Part shown: positions 23,720 through 32,219 of the stretch, piece after piece | Layout: each line of letters begins with the position of its first letter | How positions within the stretch are numbered: the first letter of the stretch is position 1 | Source of the DNA: Planctomycetota bacterium | GTDB lineage: Bacteria; Planctomycetota; UBA11346 | Direction of reading: 5' to 3' | Assembly: GCA_028280785.1 (NCBI GenBank) | Contig: JANQLF010000129.1 | Location: 1-32,714 of the forward strand | Length of the DNA stretch: 32,714 bases | Notes under the pieces: generated by a model | What the model was told of the DNA's origin: nothing | Databases searched by the model: none | What the model saw: only the letters and a program-made list of their open reading frames with translations | Translations under genes and position numbers: made by a program

Positions 23720-26266
23720 CTAGTGTTTCTTCGGTACTAACGTTGTATCTGATTGAATAAGAATGTGACTGTCGCTGAAATCGCCATCATCATTAGGGTC
23801 AACATGGTAAGCAAAATTCCGCGACGTAGCTGCTAATGTTTTTTCAGTTAATAAATTAAAAACTTCGCCGCGAACAAATCCGTGAATGATTTTACTCTTA
23901 CCAATGAAGAAGCGCCCGGTTTTAGCGATTGGTTTAATTGGATACTGATTATTACCAGTTAACCACATATCGTTGTAAGTTGTAAATGTCGTCGTATTAG
24001 CAATGGCGACCCAATCCTCGCCGACTTTACGTTGAATTGCACCGGCACCATCGAATCGATACCAGCCCGGTTCCTTCATATATGCGTCTTGGGGAGCAAC
24101 ATTGACATAAGGACCAAGGCCGTCCCACCACCATGACCAAACGCGTCCATTTGTCTCGGCATCATACCAACCAGTAACCGTACTCTCTGCATAGCCATCA
24201 CCATTAAAATCGACAGCAATGTTTTCGCTTAACGGGTCGTTTTCTAAATCAAAATGTGGATTCGCCTTACCAAAGAGACTGATCATGATATCATTTAGCA
24301 CGTACTCCATCCCGCGAGTATTTGCGGTTGGCGGTAGTTTTGCCTTACGTTGATAAAACTTATTACTACCTGCGCCACAGAATGTAGAGCCACCACTCAG
24401 CAAGCTTTCTTGACCTGCATTGTAGTAATCTTCTGAAGTTGCTGGTGTGCCCGATATAATCCGGCCTTCGCCAAGCACACGATAGGTTTCACTTAATATT
24501 AAATTAAGCATATCCTCTGGGTCATGTTCGTTTTTATCAATATATGAATTATTGACCCCGCCTTGGTATTCATAAATCGTTGGACCTGCCACTTCAGCAT
24601 CAACTCGTAAATCACCTTCTACAATCCAAGCCTGACGAGCATCACGCAAAGCCATGGTTAAGGCAAATACTATATCCCAATAATAACTATTTTGATATCC
24701 CGGATTAGTGGCGATTAATCCATTACCCCAATTAGAATTAATCATCACAAAACTACCGTTGCGCTTGGACCAATGTCCAGTTTGGTAATACCATGGCGCT
24801 TCTTCCAAATCATTTCCCATACCGTCACCAACGCATGGCACATCACGTCCTGCATCTAATGAAAGTGGAAAAGCCTCAGGATATACCTTGCCCAATAAAT
24901 CAACATTAGCAGAAGTACCACCGGTTGTCTTTTTCAAAGTCGGTCCATAAGGATTACTGCCAAAATGTTTATAAAAACGCAACTCAGAACTCAGACCAAA
25001 TACCATATTACCAATAGTCGTATTGGGGGCACTCAATACGTTTACTCGCCATGGTGTTGAAATGTTTGACGGATTAACATGACCACCTGCAACTAAATCC
25101 GGGTCCGCTAAGGTACTATCAATCATCGAATCACCGTAAGGCACAAATGTATATATATTACCAGCACCAGTTCGAATTGGATTGCCTAAAAATGATTCGG
25201 TAATATTACCGAATGTATAAGCACGTCCCTTATGCGCTGAGGTCAAGACCACATTATCGTAAATACCGCCATTCATCCATTGCAAATCACCGTTACGAAA
25301 AGCACGCTCAATACGTTTACGAGCATCATAATCAGTATTATGGCTACCTGAATAATATCCTCCCACCTGCTGCCCATCGACAAAATAGCCTGATGATTCT
25401 TTATCTAACGGATCAGCAGAAAGGAAATCGTCGTCATCACTACGATATTGTAAGCCTCCCATCGAACCAAAAGCACTCTTAATGCTACGCCCGTAACAAC
25501 GTAGATAATTTTGGTAACGAATATATTGGGTATTATCAACTGCTCCATTGCCCTGCACAATAGATGTACCATCTTCGAACAATACTGGGAAATTATTATT
25601 AATAGTCATCATTCCGTTTACATCCATGACCTGGGCCATGTAACGAACAACATATCGGGCTGATTTTCTTAAAATTGCTTTGTCTGCTTCAGATAAACTC
25701 GGGTCGATTTCAATATGTTGAAATTCTTCATCCATATATTCGACATTATGCCAGCGAGAGATGTACATATTATCCGCGCTGTCATAACGATCGACACAAG
25801 GTGCAAATCCATAGTTAACACTAAAATCACGTTCGGTATCGGCACCGACCATATCGAATAAATTATAACGAGCGTTGGTAATTGGATTGTCAGATACTTC
25901 AGTAGCACTACCTATTGGCGATGATTTAGTTCCTGCTGGCATTGAGAGGCCATCGTTGGTAAACGGATCACCATCCGGATCGGTTACAGCACTAAATTCA
26001 GCGCGCCAGCGTGGATTAAACATAGTCGTATAATCAACATTAGTGCTGCCATCTAAAAGCGTTGGTTGATCCGCTGTTTGCAGGGCTGCACGGATTACAT
26101 GCGCCTGTGCTTGGTGCACAGCTACATCGGCTTTAGTTTGACTAGCTATGTTAATCGCCGAACCCAACTGGCGACCGACAATACTTAAAAAGCCAATGGC
26201 CATGCTCACCATCAATGCCAGCATTAAAACAACCATAATCAACACAGAAGCCGTTTGATTTCTCAT
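23720..26266 (-). CDS. Large PilX/GspK-like pilus or pseudopilus component
   Basis: The N-terminus MRNQTASVLIMVVLMLALMV and the following polar helix (about 33-60) match the PilX/GspK pattern, which lacks the strict FTLIE site. The rest, to residue 848, is a soluble beta-rich region much larger than GspK (usually about 320). It contains calcium-loop-like stretches DFNGDGYAES (about residue 680) and DPNDDGDFSDS near the C-terminus. The start abuts the stop of the J-like gene directly (TAA then ATG). Its position after the I- and J-like genes is that of gspK, whose product caps the pseudopilus tip. It may therefore form an oversized tip. Homology beyond the N-terminus is not recognised. Confidence 0.65.
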   Translation of the reverse strand: MRNQTASVLIMVVLMLALMVSMAIGFLSIVGRQLGSAINIASQTKADVAVHQAQAHVIRAALQTADQPTLLDGSTNVDYTTMFNPRWRAEFSAVTDPDGDPFTNDGLSMPAGTKSSPIGSATEVSDNPITNARYNLFDMVGADTERDFSVNYGFAPCVDRYDSADNMYISRWHNVEYMDEEFQHIEIDPSLSEADKAILRKSARYVVRYMAQVMDVNGMMTINNNFPVLFEDGTSIVQGNGAVDNTQYIRYQNYLRCYGRSIKSAFGSMGGLQYRSDDDDFLSADPLDKESSGYFVDGQQVGGYYSGSHNTDYDARKRIERAFRNGDLQWMNGGIYDNVVLTSAHKGRAYTFGNITESFLGNPIRTGAGNIYTFVPYGDSMIDSTLADPDLVAGGHVNPSNISTPWRVNVLSAPNTTIGNMVFGLSSELRFYKHFGSNPYGPTLKKTTGGTSANVDLLGKVYPEAFPLSLDAGRDVPCVGDGMGNDLEEAPWYYQTGHWSKRNGSFVMINSNWGNGLIATNPGYQNSYYWDIVFALTMALRDARQAWIVEGDLRVDAEVAGPTIYEYQGGVNNSYIDKNEHDPEDMLNLILSETYRVLGEGRIISGTPATSEDYYNAGQESLLSGGSTFCGAGSNKFYQRKAKLPPTANTRGMEYVLNDIMISLFGKANPHFDLENDPLSENIAVDFNGDGYAESTVTGWYDAETNGRVWSWWWDGLGPYVNVAPQDAYMKEPGWYRFDGAGAIQRKVGEDWVAIANTTTFTTYNDMWLTGNNQYPIKPIAKTGRFFIGKSKIIHGFVRGEVFNLLTEKTLAATSRNFAYHVDPNDDGDFSDSHILIQSDTTLVPKKH

Positions 26267-27571
26267 TTAATATCCCAGCTGCACACTTTGGGTTATCAAT
26301 ACACTAGCAAAACCTTGACGGATGGCGTGACGCTTGAACGAATGAATGCGCTCTAAGCGCGTTGCCAATCCTTCATTCGCCACAATTTCTCTTATCGCAT
26401 CAACCAGAGCTTCATCAGCATCAAGATCATTATCTAAATCTTCATCATCACGAATTTTTCTATCAACAGCATGCAGCAGATACGACACACGTACATGTGT
26501 TGGGCGTTTATCATAGCCAAAGCCATTATCAGGATTGATGCCTGACACATCGATGCTTGTCGAACCGTCATTAAGTCGATCTGTTTCATTGGTCGTAGTA
26601 ATGACCCGACCATTACGTCCAATAAGTTCAAAATTCATATATTCGACACCGCTAAATAAATGGCGCATTTGACTCGGATATATTTTATTACCATTGCCAT
26701 CTTCTTCGTCACAACCTAGTAAATTCAAACGGTCCTTATTGACAAACTTTCCATCAATATTGCGAACAGCATAAGCTTCGTCTAATTTATTCGTATTACC
26801 GAGTTCAATCGTGGTATATAAATGTGTGTAATCGCCTTGGCGCCATGGTGCGATGCTGGTGTCAACTAAATCACAAGGGCGTTTCCAATTGGTGTCAGTA
26901 AATGCACTGCCATTCACTATTTCATAGACTGCTAATTTCTGTGTTGGTCCAGCCGTACAGGATCCGTCCGCAGCAATCGTATTAATCGTAGACCCCGTAC
27001 CCTCGAAAAAGTCATAGTGCTGTTGCGGCGTAGGCGAAATAGCATTGTTTTGCATGCCACTCGGTGTTGGCGACTCTACATCAAGAGTCCTCATTTTACC
27101 ACGTGTCAGCACATTATAGCTATCGTTTGAACCAGCACCGATACCTTGTGTACTTTTATTGATACGAGATTGACCTCGTGAAAATGAACCACCTTCCCAC
27201 TGCCAACGCACCCAGACCAGGTCTGATAATCGCGGTGACTCTATGGTAAAATAATTAGTAGAGTTTTCAGTAGTACCCTTGTGATAATACGTAGGATTGG
27301 TATCAGCAACTGGCTTCATAAAAGTTAGTGTATAGGGCTCAGTCGTATTTTGGAAATGTACAGCCGTAGTCTGCGGCATATTACGCAAATCACTTTCCAT
27401 GTAGCGCAAAATAGTATCAGCCTTGGCATGCAATTCTAAAACTTGTAATGCTTTTTCACTGCCATTGGATATACGATGGAAGGCTACTGCGGTTAAGCCC
27501 ATGAGGCTAACAAATAACGCTGAGGCCACTAAAATTTCTATTAAGGTAAAGGCGATTACATGTTTTCTCAT
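26267..27571 (-). CDS. Prepilin-type protein, GspJ/PilW-like
   Basis: A short basic leader, MRKHVIA, precedes FTLIEILVASALFVSLMG, a type III signal with cleavage expected after Ala7 and Glu at mature position 5. The helix continues to LHAKADTILRYMESDLRNM, close to the GspJ/PilW N-terminal pattern. The C-terminal domain (about 350 residues) is beta-rich and longer than GspJ (about 200). Near residue 355 is GYDKRPTHVRVSYLLHAVD, similar to the 'P..v.v.l' strand of GspJ. The start overlaps the I-like stop by four bases (ATGA). Confidence 0.8.
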   Translation of the reverse strand: MRKHVIAFTLIEILVASALFVSLMGLTAVAFHRISNGSEKALQVLELHAKADTILRYMESDLRNMPQTTAVHFQNTTEPYTLTFMKPVADTNPTYYHKGTTENSTNYFTIESPRLSDLVWVRWQWEGGSFSRGQSRINKSTQGIGAGSNDSYNVLTRGKMRTLDVESPTPSGMQNNAISPTPQQHYDFFEGTGSTINTIAADGSCTAGPTQKLAVYEIVNGSAFTDTNWKRPCDLVDTSIAPWRQGDYTHLYTTIELGNTNKLDEAYAVRNIDGKFVNKDRLNLLGCDEEDGNGNKIYPSQMRHLFSGVEYMNFELIGRNGRVITTTNETDRLNDGSTSIDVSGINPDNGFGYDKRPTHVRVSYLLHAVDRKIRDDEDLDNDLDADEALVDAIREIVANEGLATRLERIHSFKRHAIRQGFASVLITQSVQLGY

Positions 27572-27993
27572 GGGTTATACTCCGGCAGTATAACCTGATG
27601 ACAAAATAATTGGTGGGCTAATTTACCATCGCTATCGTTACCACCATAATAAACCTGCACCCGAACCTCAGTGTAATCTCCAGCACCATTCGGCAGTGTC
27701 GTCGTTTCAGCTGGATTAAATGATCGCACAACGAAATAATCATTTACCCAACCCTTAGCTGTTGAATCTTTATTGGTTAATCCCAATGGCACATCATTTT
27801 TATCAGCAAGAACACCTGCGTCCGCCAATACAATTCGCCCCGTCTGCAACGCGGTTAAATCAACACGAATTTCCTCCGACCAACCCAACGCCACCATATA
27901 AACGGATACCACAGCGGTAAGTCCCACAACTAAAATACCAATGGATAATGCCACTTCTAAAAGCGTGAATGCTGAGCGATTCCGATGGCGCAT
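27568..27993 (-). CDS. Prepilin-type protein, GspI/PilV-like
   Basis: The leader MRHRNRSA is followed by FTLLEVALSIGILVVGLTAV, matching the GspI/PilV motif 'FTLLEV.vA..ila'. Length 141 is normal for GspI (about 120). The mature domain is small and beta-rich, ending in YTEVRVQVYYGG and a short tail. The start shares one base with the stop of the H-like gene (TAATG), with a purine-rich site just before. GspI binds J and K at the pseudopilus tip in type II secretion, and the gene order here agrees. Confidence 0.82.
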   Translation of the reverse strand: MRHRNRSAFTLLEVALSIGILVVGLTAVVSVYMVALGWSEEIRVDLTALQTGRIVLADAGVLADKNDVPLGLTNKDSTAKGWVNDYFVVRSFNPAETTTLPNGAGDYTEVRVQVYYGGNDSDGKLAHQLFCHQVILPEYNP

Positions 27994-29318
27994 TAGAGCC
28001 CCCTCGGATATGGGTCGTGCTGTAACAAATCGTCTGCCGAAATACGCATGTATGGATGCTCGTTATTTTGCACTTCGGCAATACCAGTTAATTTATTGAT
28101 AAAGACGCGTAAAAATGGATTAATTGATTCAAAGGCATCTTCTACAGAATTAAATTGATTGTATGCCGGCTGGCCGGTGATGGCATTAGTGCCTCTATAT
28201 AAATCTAAATCATTTGGATCAACATCACGACAGAGCGTTATCGAATATCCGCCTGTTCTATCAACTTCTGAGGTCATGCCTGGCTGGGCACTCCCCTCAA
28301 CCGTTGCACGTCCCCATGATCCACGACTCAAATAAACTGCTCGACAGTGCGCTGTCACCATCGAAGCAGACCCATCAGGTGCAAATAAAATCATAAAGTC
28401 TGCCCAATAACCATTAATCAGTGGCTTTGGTTGACCTGGCAACAATGTTGTGTCTGGACCCACCCATTCCCCGGCTTTACCAAAATGTTCCAGCACAGCC
28501 GTATCAGTAACACCTAGGTGCCCTGGATGAATTGCTGTACCACCGGTACCAGTGCCACTTGGATAATCATGAGTATAATGTATGCGTCCCCAAACCTGCG
28601 GTGGGTACACATTGCAATCAAGTGTTGCGTCATAAGGAATTACCCCATTTAAACCCTCATAGTCCAAACCAGTATTAGGATGGGTAAAGGTCACATCAAT
28701 CTCGCGATTATAAGCACCCCATGGATAATAGGTGTTAGTAGTATCATCATAATGTCCAAACCATGGGCGCGGATAACTCGAATCAGATTCTTGATAATAT
28801 AAAGTATCTGTATCGGTTAATGCTAAAAATCGCACACCCTTCGATAAATAATGGCGTGGCCCCACCTGCATATCTTCAAGCGCCTGACCATACTCGGTGA
28901 TCGTGAAAAAATTATAATGACGATATCCACCAAGCGCATTCGAACCATTGGTCCCAATAATAGGAGGACGTTTGGTAGAACGCACAGCACCATCGCGTGA
29001 TCGATTGGAATTATCTGGTCCAATAATTGCATACCAATGTCGACCAGGAAAATCCTCAGCATCGTTATCACTATGGTTTTTTAATACAGACCCATCACCG
29101 GCATTCTCGATGTGAAAAGCAACAGCGTGACTACGCCCGGAACTCAAGGTTAAACTGCGTGCTCGCTGCAAAACTGTCTGTAATTCATAAGAATCAGCAG
29201 TAACCGCATCAGCGTCCGACCCCTCATAGGCCAACATGATCATACTCGATAAAATCATCATTATCGACATGACTACGAGCATTTCAATTAATGTAAAAGC
29301 GCGCAAAGATTTATGCAT
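27993..29318 (-). CDS. Prepilin-type protein, GspH-like, enlarged
   Basis: The leader MHKSLRA is followed by FTLIEMLVVMSIMMILSSMI. Next comes ELQTVLQRARSLTLSSGRSHAVAFHI, which resembles GspH/FimT ('l.ar..A..r...v.l'). At 441 residues it is more than twice GspH size (about 170). The long middle is rich in Tyr, Trp, Pro and Gly and looks exported. The start shares one base with the G-like stop (TAATG) and GAGGAA serves as ribosome binding site. Confidence 0.78.
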   Translation of the reverse strand: MHKSLRAFTLIEMLVVMSIMMILSSMIMLAYEGSDADAVTADSYELQTVLQRARSLTLSSGRSHAVAFHIENAGDGSVLKNHSDNDAEDFPGRHWYAIIGPDNSNRSRDGAVRSTKRPPIIGTNGSNALGGYRHYNFFTITEYGQALEDMQVGPRHYLSKGVRFLALTDTDTLYYQESDSSYPRPWFGHYDDTTNTYYPWGAYNREIDVTFTHPNTGLDYEGLNGVIPYDATLDCNVYPPQVWGRIHYTHDYPSGTGTGGTAIHPGHLGVTDTAVLEHFGKAGEWVGPDTTLLPGQPKPLINGYWADFMILFAPDGSASMVTAHCRAVYLSRGSWGRATVEGSAQPGMTSEVDRTGGYSITLCRDVDPNDLDLYRGTNAITGQPAYNQFNSVEDAFESINPFLRVFINKLTGIAEVQNNEHPYMRISADDLLQHDPYPRGL

Positions 29319-30385
29319 TATTCCTCTTTGCCAATTTCAGCATCAATATTGTCTTCATTATCGCTGTGAGCGAATATACAATTAAATTTCTCGTCTGGTC
29401 CAGCACTGCTTAAAAAGAAGCCAATACCATTGCCGGGCTTTGCATTCCATAAGATGCTCGACCAGTCGTCTGCATCTGTGGATCCATCACCATTGTGATC
29501 CACCTGCTCTGCGGCGATTGGATCTACCAACCAGTCATCCGTATTGATGTTGCCATCACCATTGCGGTCTTTCATTTCTACACGCCCAATGGAGCGTGCC
29601 CCAATTGGACGATAGTAACGAGATGTATGGGTTTTTTCTTCAACTTCGACTGTCGAATGGGCAATGTAAATCAAAGGATTACCCCATGCATCGACAATCG
29701 TCTGATCATTTAAATAAATATCACCACCCAACTCTTCCATATCTAAACAAGGATACGTCATATAGGCGCGCTCAGCTAGATTCTTAGCGATAGCACCTTT
29801 TATATTTAAATGCCAAACTTTATATTTGCCACGTGTTGATAAATACGTTGCATTATTGTGGATATCACCACTCGCTGTCGTATAGACCCAGCCACTGGTA
29901 TCTTTTACTTTATAGGATTCCATTAAGGTATTATCGACAGTATCCATGATGGATTTGATTTCGGTAAAGCGCGTTGCGGTTGCTGGATATTGAGCCCGCA
30001 TGTAATCAATGCTTTGCAATGGATCAGCAGCTAAATTTGCAGTTTCACCGGCAGTACGCATATCAGCTCGTTCCTGCACAGTCATTTTATGGTTAAGACG
30101 CCACCACAACTGCTGCTTTTCCCAGGAACCATCGTTTTCATCTGGATACCAGGTACCGCTATTAGCATCAGCAGCGCTACCCGTCGGTAACGGCACAGCA
30201 CCTGTCTCATGTATATATTGTTCAACGGTCGTACTGACCGTATACACTAATGTCTTGGTGCTATTAATATCGGCAGAGGTACCACCTACACCGACTACGG
30301 CTAAAATTAACGAGCTTAGCAAGATGATGATAAACATCACAATCAATAATTCGACAAGAGTAAAAGCTTGTTTAATCATCTGCAT
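29318..30385 (-). CDS. Major pseudopilin-like protein, GspG-like, with two EF-hand-type calcium loops
   Basis: The leader MQMIKQA is followed by FTLVELLIVMFIIILLSSLI. The GspG hallmarks are present: VDAWGNPLIY (231-240) and LSSAGPDEKF (325-334), the latter in the C-terminal calcium-binding region of GspG. Inserted between them are two 12-residue loops of dockerin/EF-hand type: DRNGDGNINTDD (273-284) and DHNGDGSTDADD (297-308). Length is 355 against about 140 for GspG; the extra mass lies between the helix and the DAWGNP motif. AGGA precedes the ATG by seven bases, and the gene starts 9 bases after the upstream stop. Confidence 0.83.
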   Translation of the reverse strand: MQMIKQAFTLVELLIVMFIIILLSSLILAVVGVGGTSADINSTKTLVYTVSTTVEQYIHETGAVPLPTGSAADANSGTWYPDENDGSWEKQQLWWRLNHKMTVQERADMRTAGETANLAADPLQSIDYMRAQYPATATRFTEIKSIMDTVDNTLMESYKVKDTSGWVYTTASGDIHNNATYLSTRGKYKVWHLNIKGAIAKNLAERAYMTYPCLDMEELGGDIYLNDQTIVDAWGNPLIYIAHSTVEVEEKTHTSRYYRPIGARSIGRVEMKDRNGDGNINTDDWLVDPIAAEQVDHNGDGSTDADDWSSILWNAKPGNGIGFFLSSAGPDEKFNCIFAHSDNEDNIDAEIGKEE

Positions 30386-30394
30386 CTCAAAGTC

Positions 30395-30970
30395 CTAGCG
30401 ACTAAAATAAATCCACTCGTGTTTTAACGGGTCAGGAACACCGGTGGAATAAATATAAGCAAATCCGAGCTCATCCCCTCTATTCCAATCCGAATTATGT
30501 GCTGGGATATTGGCATCCTTGGGTTTATTTAAATCCTGCGGTTTACTTGGATCATAGGAACTTGAGCCGATGCGGTTTTTAGCATCTCCAAGCACATAGT
30601 GAATTGGGTTACCCCATGCATCCGTAACTCTATTTTGACTATCTACCATGTTACTGTAATCAAATGAGAAACCGCTCCATACTAATTTATTGACTATTCC
30701 AGGTTTTTTCTCTGTTATATCAAACATTAAATAACCAACGCGTTCTTCGTCCTTATTAGCAGGTGGCGTTAACCTATCCGGTGGCGGCCTAGGCTTTGAG
30801 AACAAATACATATTAAAAGAGCTAACCAGAGCTTCCGTTTTAGCTATATCCATTTTGGTTTTAATGCTAACTGCCAATGTTGAAATCATCACCGAGAGCA
30901 ATGCGATAATTGACACCACCACGAGAATCTCGATTAATGAATAAGCAGATAATTGTTTTTTATTTTTCAT
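30395..30970 (-). CDS. Prepilin-type protein, GspG-like, first gene of the pseudopilin operon
   Basis: I place the start at ATG 30970, which has AGGGAG six bases upstream; a TTG at 30994 in frame would bury that site. The leader MKNKKQLSA is followed by YSLIEILVVVSIIALLSVMI, a class III signal with Tyr rather than Phe at +1. The mature part has VTDAWGNPIHYVLG and ELGFAYIYSTGVPD, the two strand motifs of the GspG family, in a 191-residue protein. It opens a seven-gene operon whose members overlap or nearly abut. The 378-base region upstream holds operator-like repeats. A second major or minor pilin is possible. Confidence 0.82.
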   Translation of the reverse strand: MKNKKQLSAYSLIEILVVVSIIALLSVMISTLAVSIKTKMDIAKTEALVSSFNMYLFSKPRPPPDRLTPPANKDEERVGYLMFDITEKKPGIVNKLVWSGFSFDYSNMVDSQNRVTDAWGNPIHYVLGDAKNRIGSSSYDPSKPQDLNKPKDANIPAHNSDWNRGDELGFAYIYSTGVPDPLKHEWIYFSR

Positions 30971-31068
30971 CGTACACTCCCTAGACGTCGACAAAAAGTT
31001 AAACAGGACAAAAAATAATTAATTATTTTAACTAAATTATTTTTAATTTCCCCAATAAAAATACGATC

Positions 31069-31127
31069 CATACGCAACATTTTATTCATTACAAAAAGTA
31101 TAATGAATTTTAAAATGGGCATACGCA
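31069..31127 (-). promoter_or_regulatory. Candidate control region of the pseudopilin operon
   Basis: CATACGCA occurs twice in direct orientation (31069-31076 and 31120-31127). Between them is an inverted repeat TTCATTA (31085-31091)/TAATGAA (31101-31107) that overlaps a minus-strand TATACT (31097-31102) usable as a -10. The direct octamers on either side of a promoter-like core suit an AraC-type regulator, and two such genes lie just upstream. The leader to ATG 30970 would be about 120 bases and is very AT-rich. The block 31141-31260 holds no promoter I can support. Confidence 0.3.
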
Positions 31128-31263
31128 TCGTCATGGGGTTGATTATCTAGAGAATCTACACTTAGCTAGGCAAAACTCCTAAAGAGCGCAAGGTGGGGTG
31201 ACTCATGTACCACTGAAACATGGCAGTGAAGAAGACGAAATTGTATCAGAAATAAGTGCCCTG

Positions 31264-31319
31264 CGATGGCTAAATATTGAGCCATCGATCGGATATTCCT
31301 TCAAATATCAGAGTATTTG
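31264..31319. other. Two hairpins downstream of the AraC gene
   Basis: CGATGGCT (31264-31271) pairs with AGCCATCG (31280-31287) around an 8-base loop, and CAAATA (31302-31307) pairs with TATTTG (31314-31319). They lie 30-85 bases beyond the stop of the AraC gene read on the minus strand. Neither has a T tract in that direction. The second is followed on + by CTTTTT and could terminate transcription only in that direction. A role in transcript end formation is possible. Confidence 0.3.
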
Positions 31320-31348
31320 GTACTTTTTGAGGGTCTAATTCTGTCTGG

Positions 31349-32161
31349 CTACTTCTTTTCGTTCTCAGCGCGCAATTCGCGCAGCCAATCACGTGGCGAC
31401 ATACCAACAAATCGATGAAAGGCTCGATTCATCTGCCGGCTCGATTGAAAACCACTCTTCTCCACTACCGACTTACGATCCATACCTGAGCGCAGGTAGG
31501 CCTGAGCCATGTAGACACGGCGTTTGAGCAGGTGATGCAACGGTGTCAAACCATAGCTCTGCTTGTAGACCGCAAAGGCCTGGGCATCAGCCAACCCACT
31601 GGCCCCAATAATGTCCTTAATACTGATATCACGATGGGCATTAATCCGAATAAACTCATGCATCCGTGCCGCTGACGGGTGCTCACCACCAATTTTAGAA
31701 GTGCCATCATCATTCACATTGCGAATAAAATTAATTAACAGTGCACAACGTTGTTCGTTTTCTGGTTCATCCAATATTTCTTGAAACATATCCCACAATA
31801 AAGCGCGATCAGCCGCGCCGCGATAGGTATCCTCATGATCAACTAGCCTAAAATCAGAATACGTCTCGAGAAAACCCTGGGTATAATACATACCTTTGTG
31901 GCGAGATTCTAAATGCTGATGCAAGGTACCTGGTCTAATACATACCGCCTCGCCAGGTTGTAAATCAAGATGTGCATGCTCAGACGTTTTAATCCGCATG
32001 TGCATATCAACACTATAAACCAAGGTTGGAATAGGATGAACTTCTGAACCAAGCCATTGATCAACATTTAAATTTGGCGACAGCACGTGCACCTGCGAAA
32101 TATTGGCCACCTTCTCTTGAAAGGCCATCCATGCTTTGAAGAACGAGAACTGGTTATTCAA
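31349..32161 (-). CDS. AraC-family transcriptional regulator (tandem copy 1)
   Basis: The start is TTG, supported by GGGAG six bases upstream and by a good promoter at 32181-32209. An N-terminal cupin-like domain (residues about 45-90, with MRIKTSEHAHLDLQPGEAVC and IRPGTLHQH) should sense a ligand. A C-terminal pair of helix-turn-helix motifs spans about 178-262: DIIGASGLADAQAFAVYKQS, then VVEKSGFQSSRQMNRAFHRF with MSPRDWL. It is paralogous to the next gene, with residues 193-227 identical in both. It points toward the pseudopilin operon, whose start is about 380 bases downstream, and may control it. Confidence 0.9.
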   Translation of the reverse strand: MNNQFSFFKAWMAFQEKVANISQVHVLSPNLNVDQWLGSEVHPIPTLVYSVDMHMRIKTSEHAHLDLQPGEAVCIRPGTLHQHLESRHKGMYYTQGFLETYSDFRLVDHEDTYRGAADRALLWDMFQEILDEPENEQRCALLINFIRNVNDDGTSKIGGEHPSAARMHEFIRINAHRDISIKDIIGASGLADAQAFAVYKQSYGLTPLHHLLKRRVYMAQAYLRSGMDRKSVVEKSGFQSSRQMNRAFHRFVGMSPRDWLRELRAENEKK

Positions 32162-32180
32162 TGCTTACTCCCGAGCCATC

Positions 32181-32209
32181 ATAATATATGGTCAAAAGAG
32201 AAGCGTCAA
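32181..32209 (-). promoter_or_regulatory. Sigma-70-like promoter of AraC copy 1
   Basis: On the minus strand TTGACG (32204-32209) and TATTAT (32181-32186) are separated by exactly 17 bases. Transcription would begin near 32174, leaving a leader of about a dozen bases that includes the GGGAG ribosome binding site. It lies in the 58-base gap between the tandem AraC genes, so copy 1 can be expressed without copy 2. Confidence 0.55.
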
Positions 32210-32219
32210 TATTCTATGA

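Noticed and set aside
30971-30994. TTG start at 30994 for the first pseudopilin gene
   Set aside because: It would place the AGGGAG site inside the coding region and lengthen the leader; ATG 30970 gives a normal prepilin leader.
31150-31260. Resemblance to a c-di-GMP-I (GEMM) riboswitch: GGCAAA followed by CGCAAGG on the + strand
   Set aside because: The closing pairing partner GTTGCC is missing, the GAAA tetraloop helix is not formed, and no + strand gene lies downstream; the operon it might control is on the other strand.
31198-31338. 46-codon open frame on + starting GTG
   Set aside because: It is short, has no convincing ribosome binding site, overlaps two hairpins and has no recognisable motif. 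It is kept only as part of an unexplained block.
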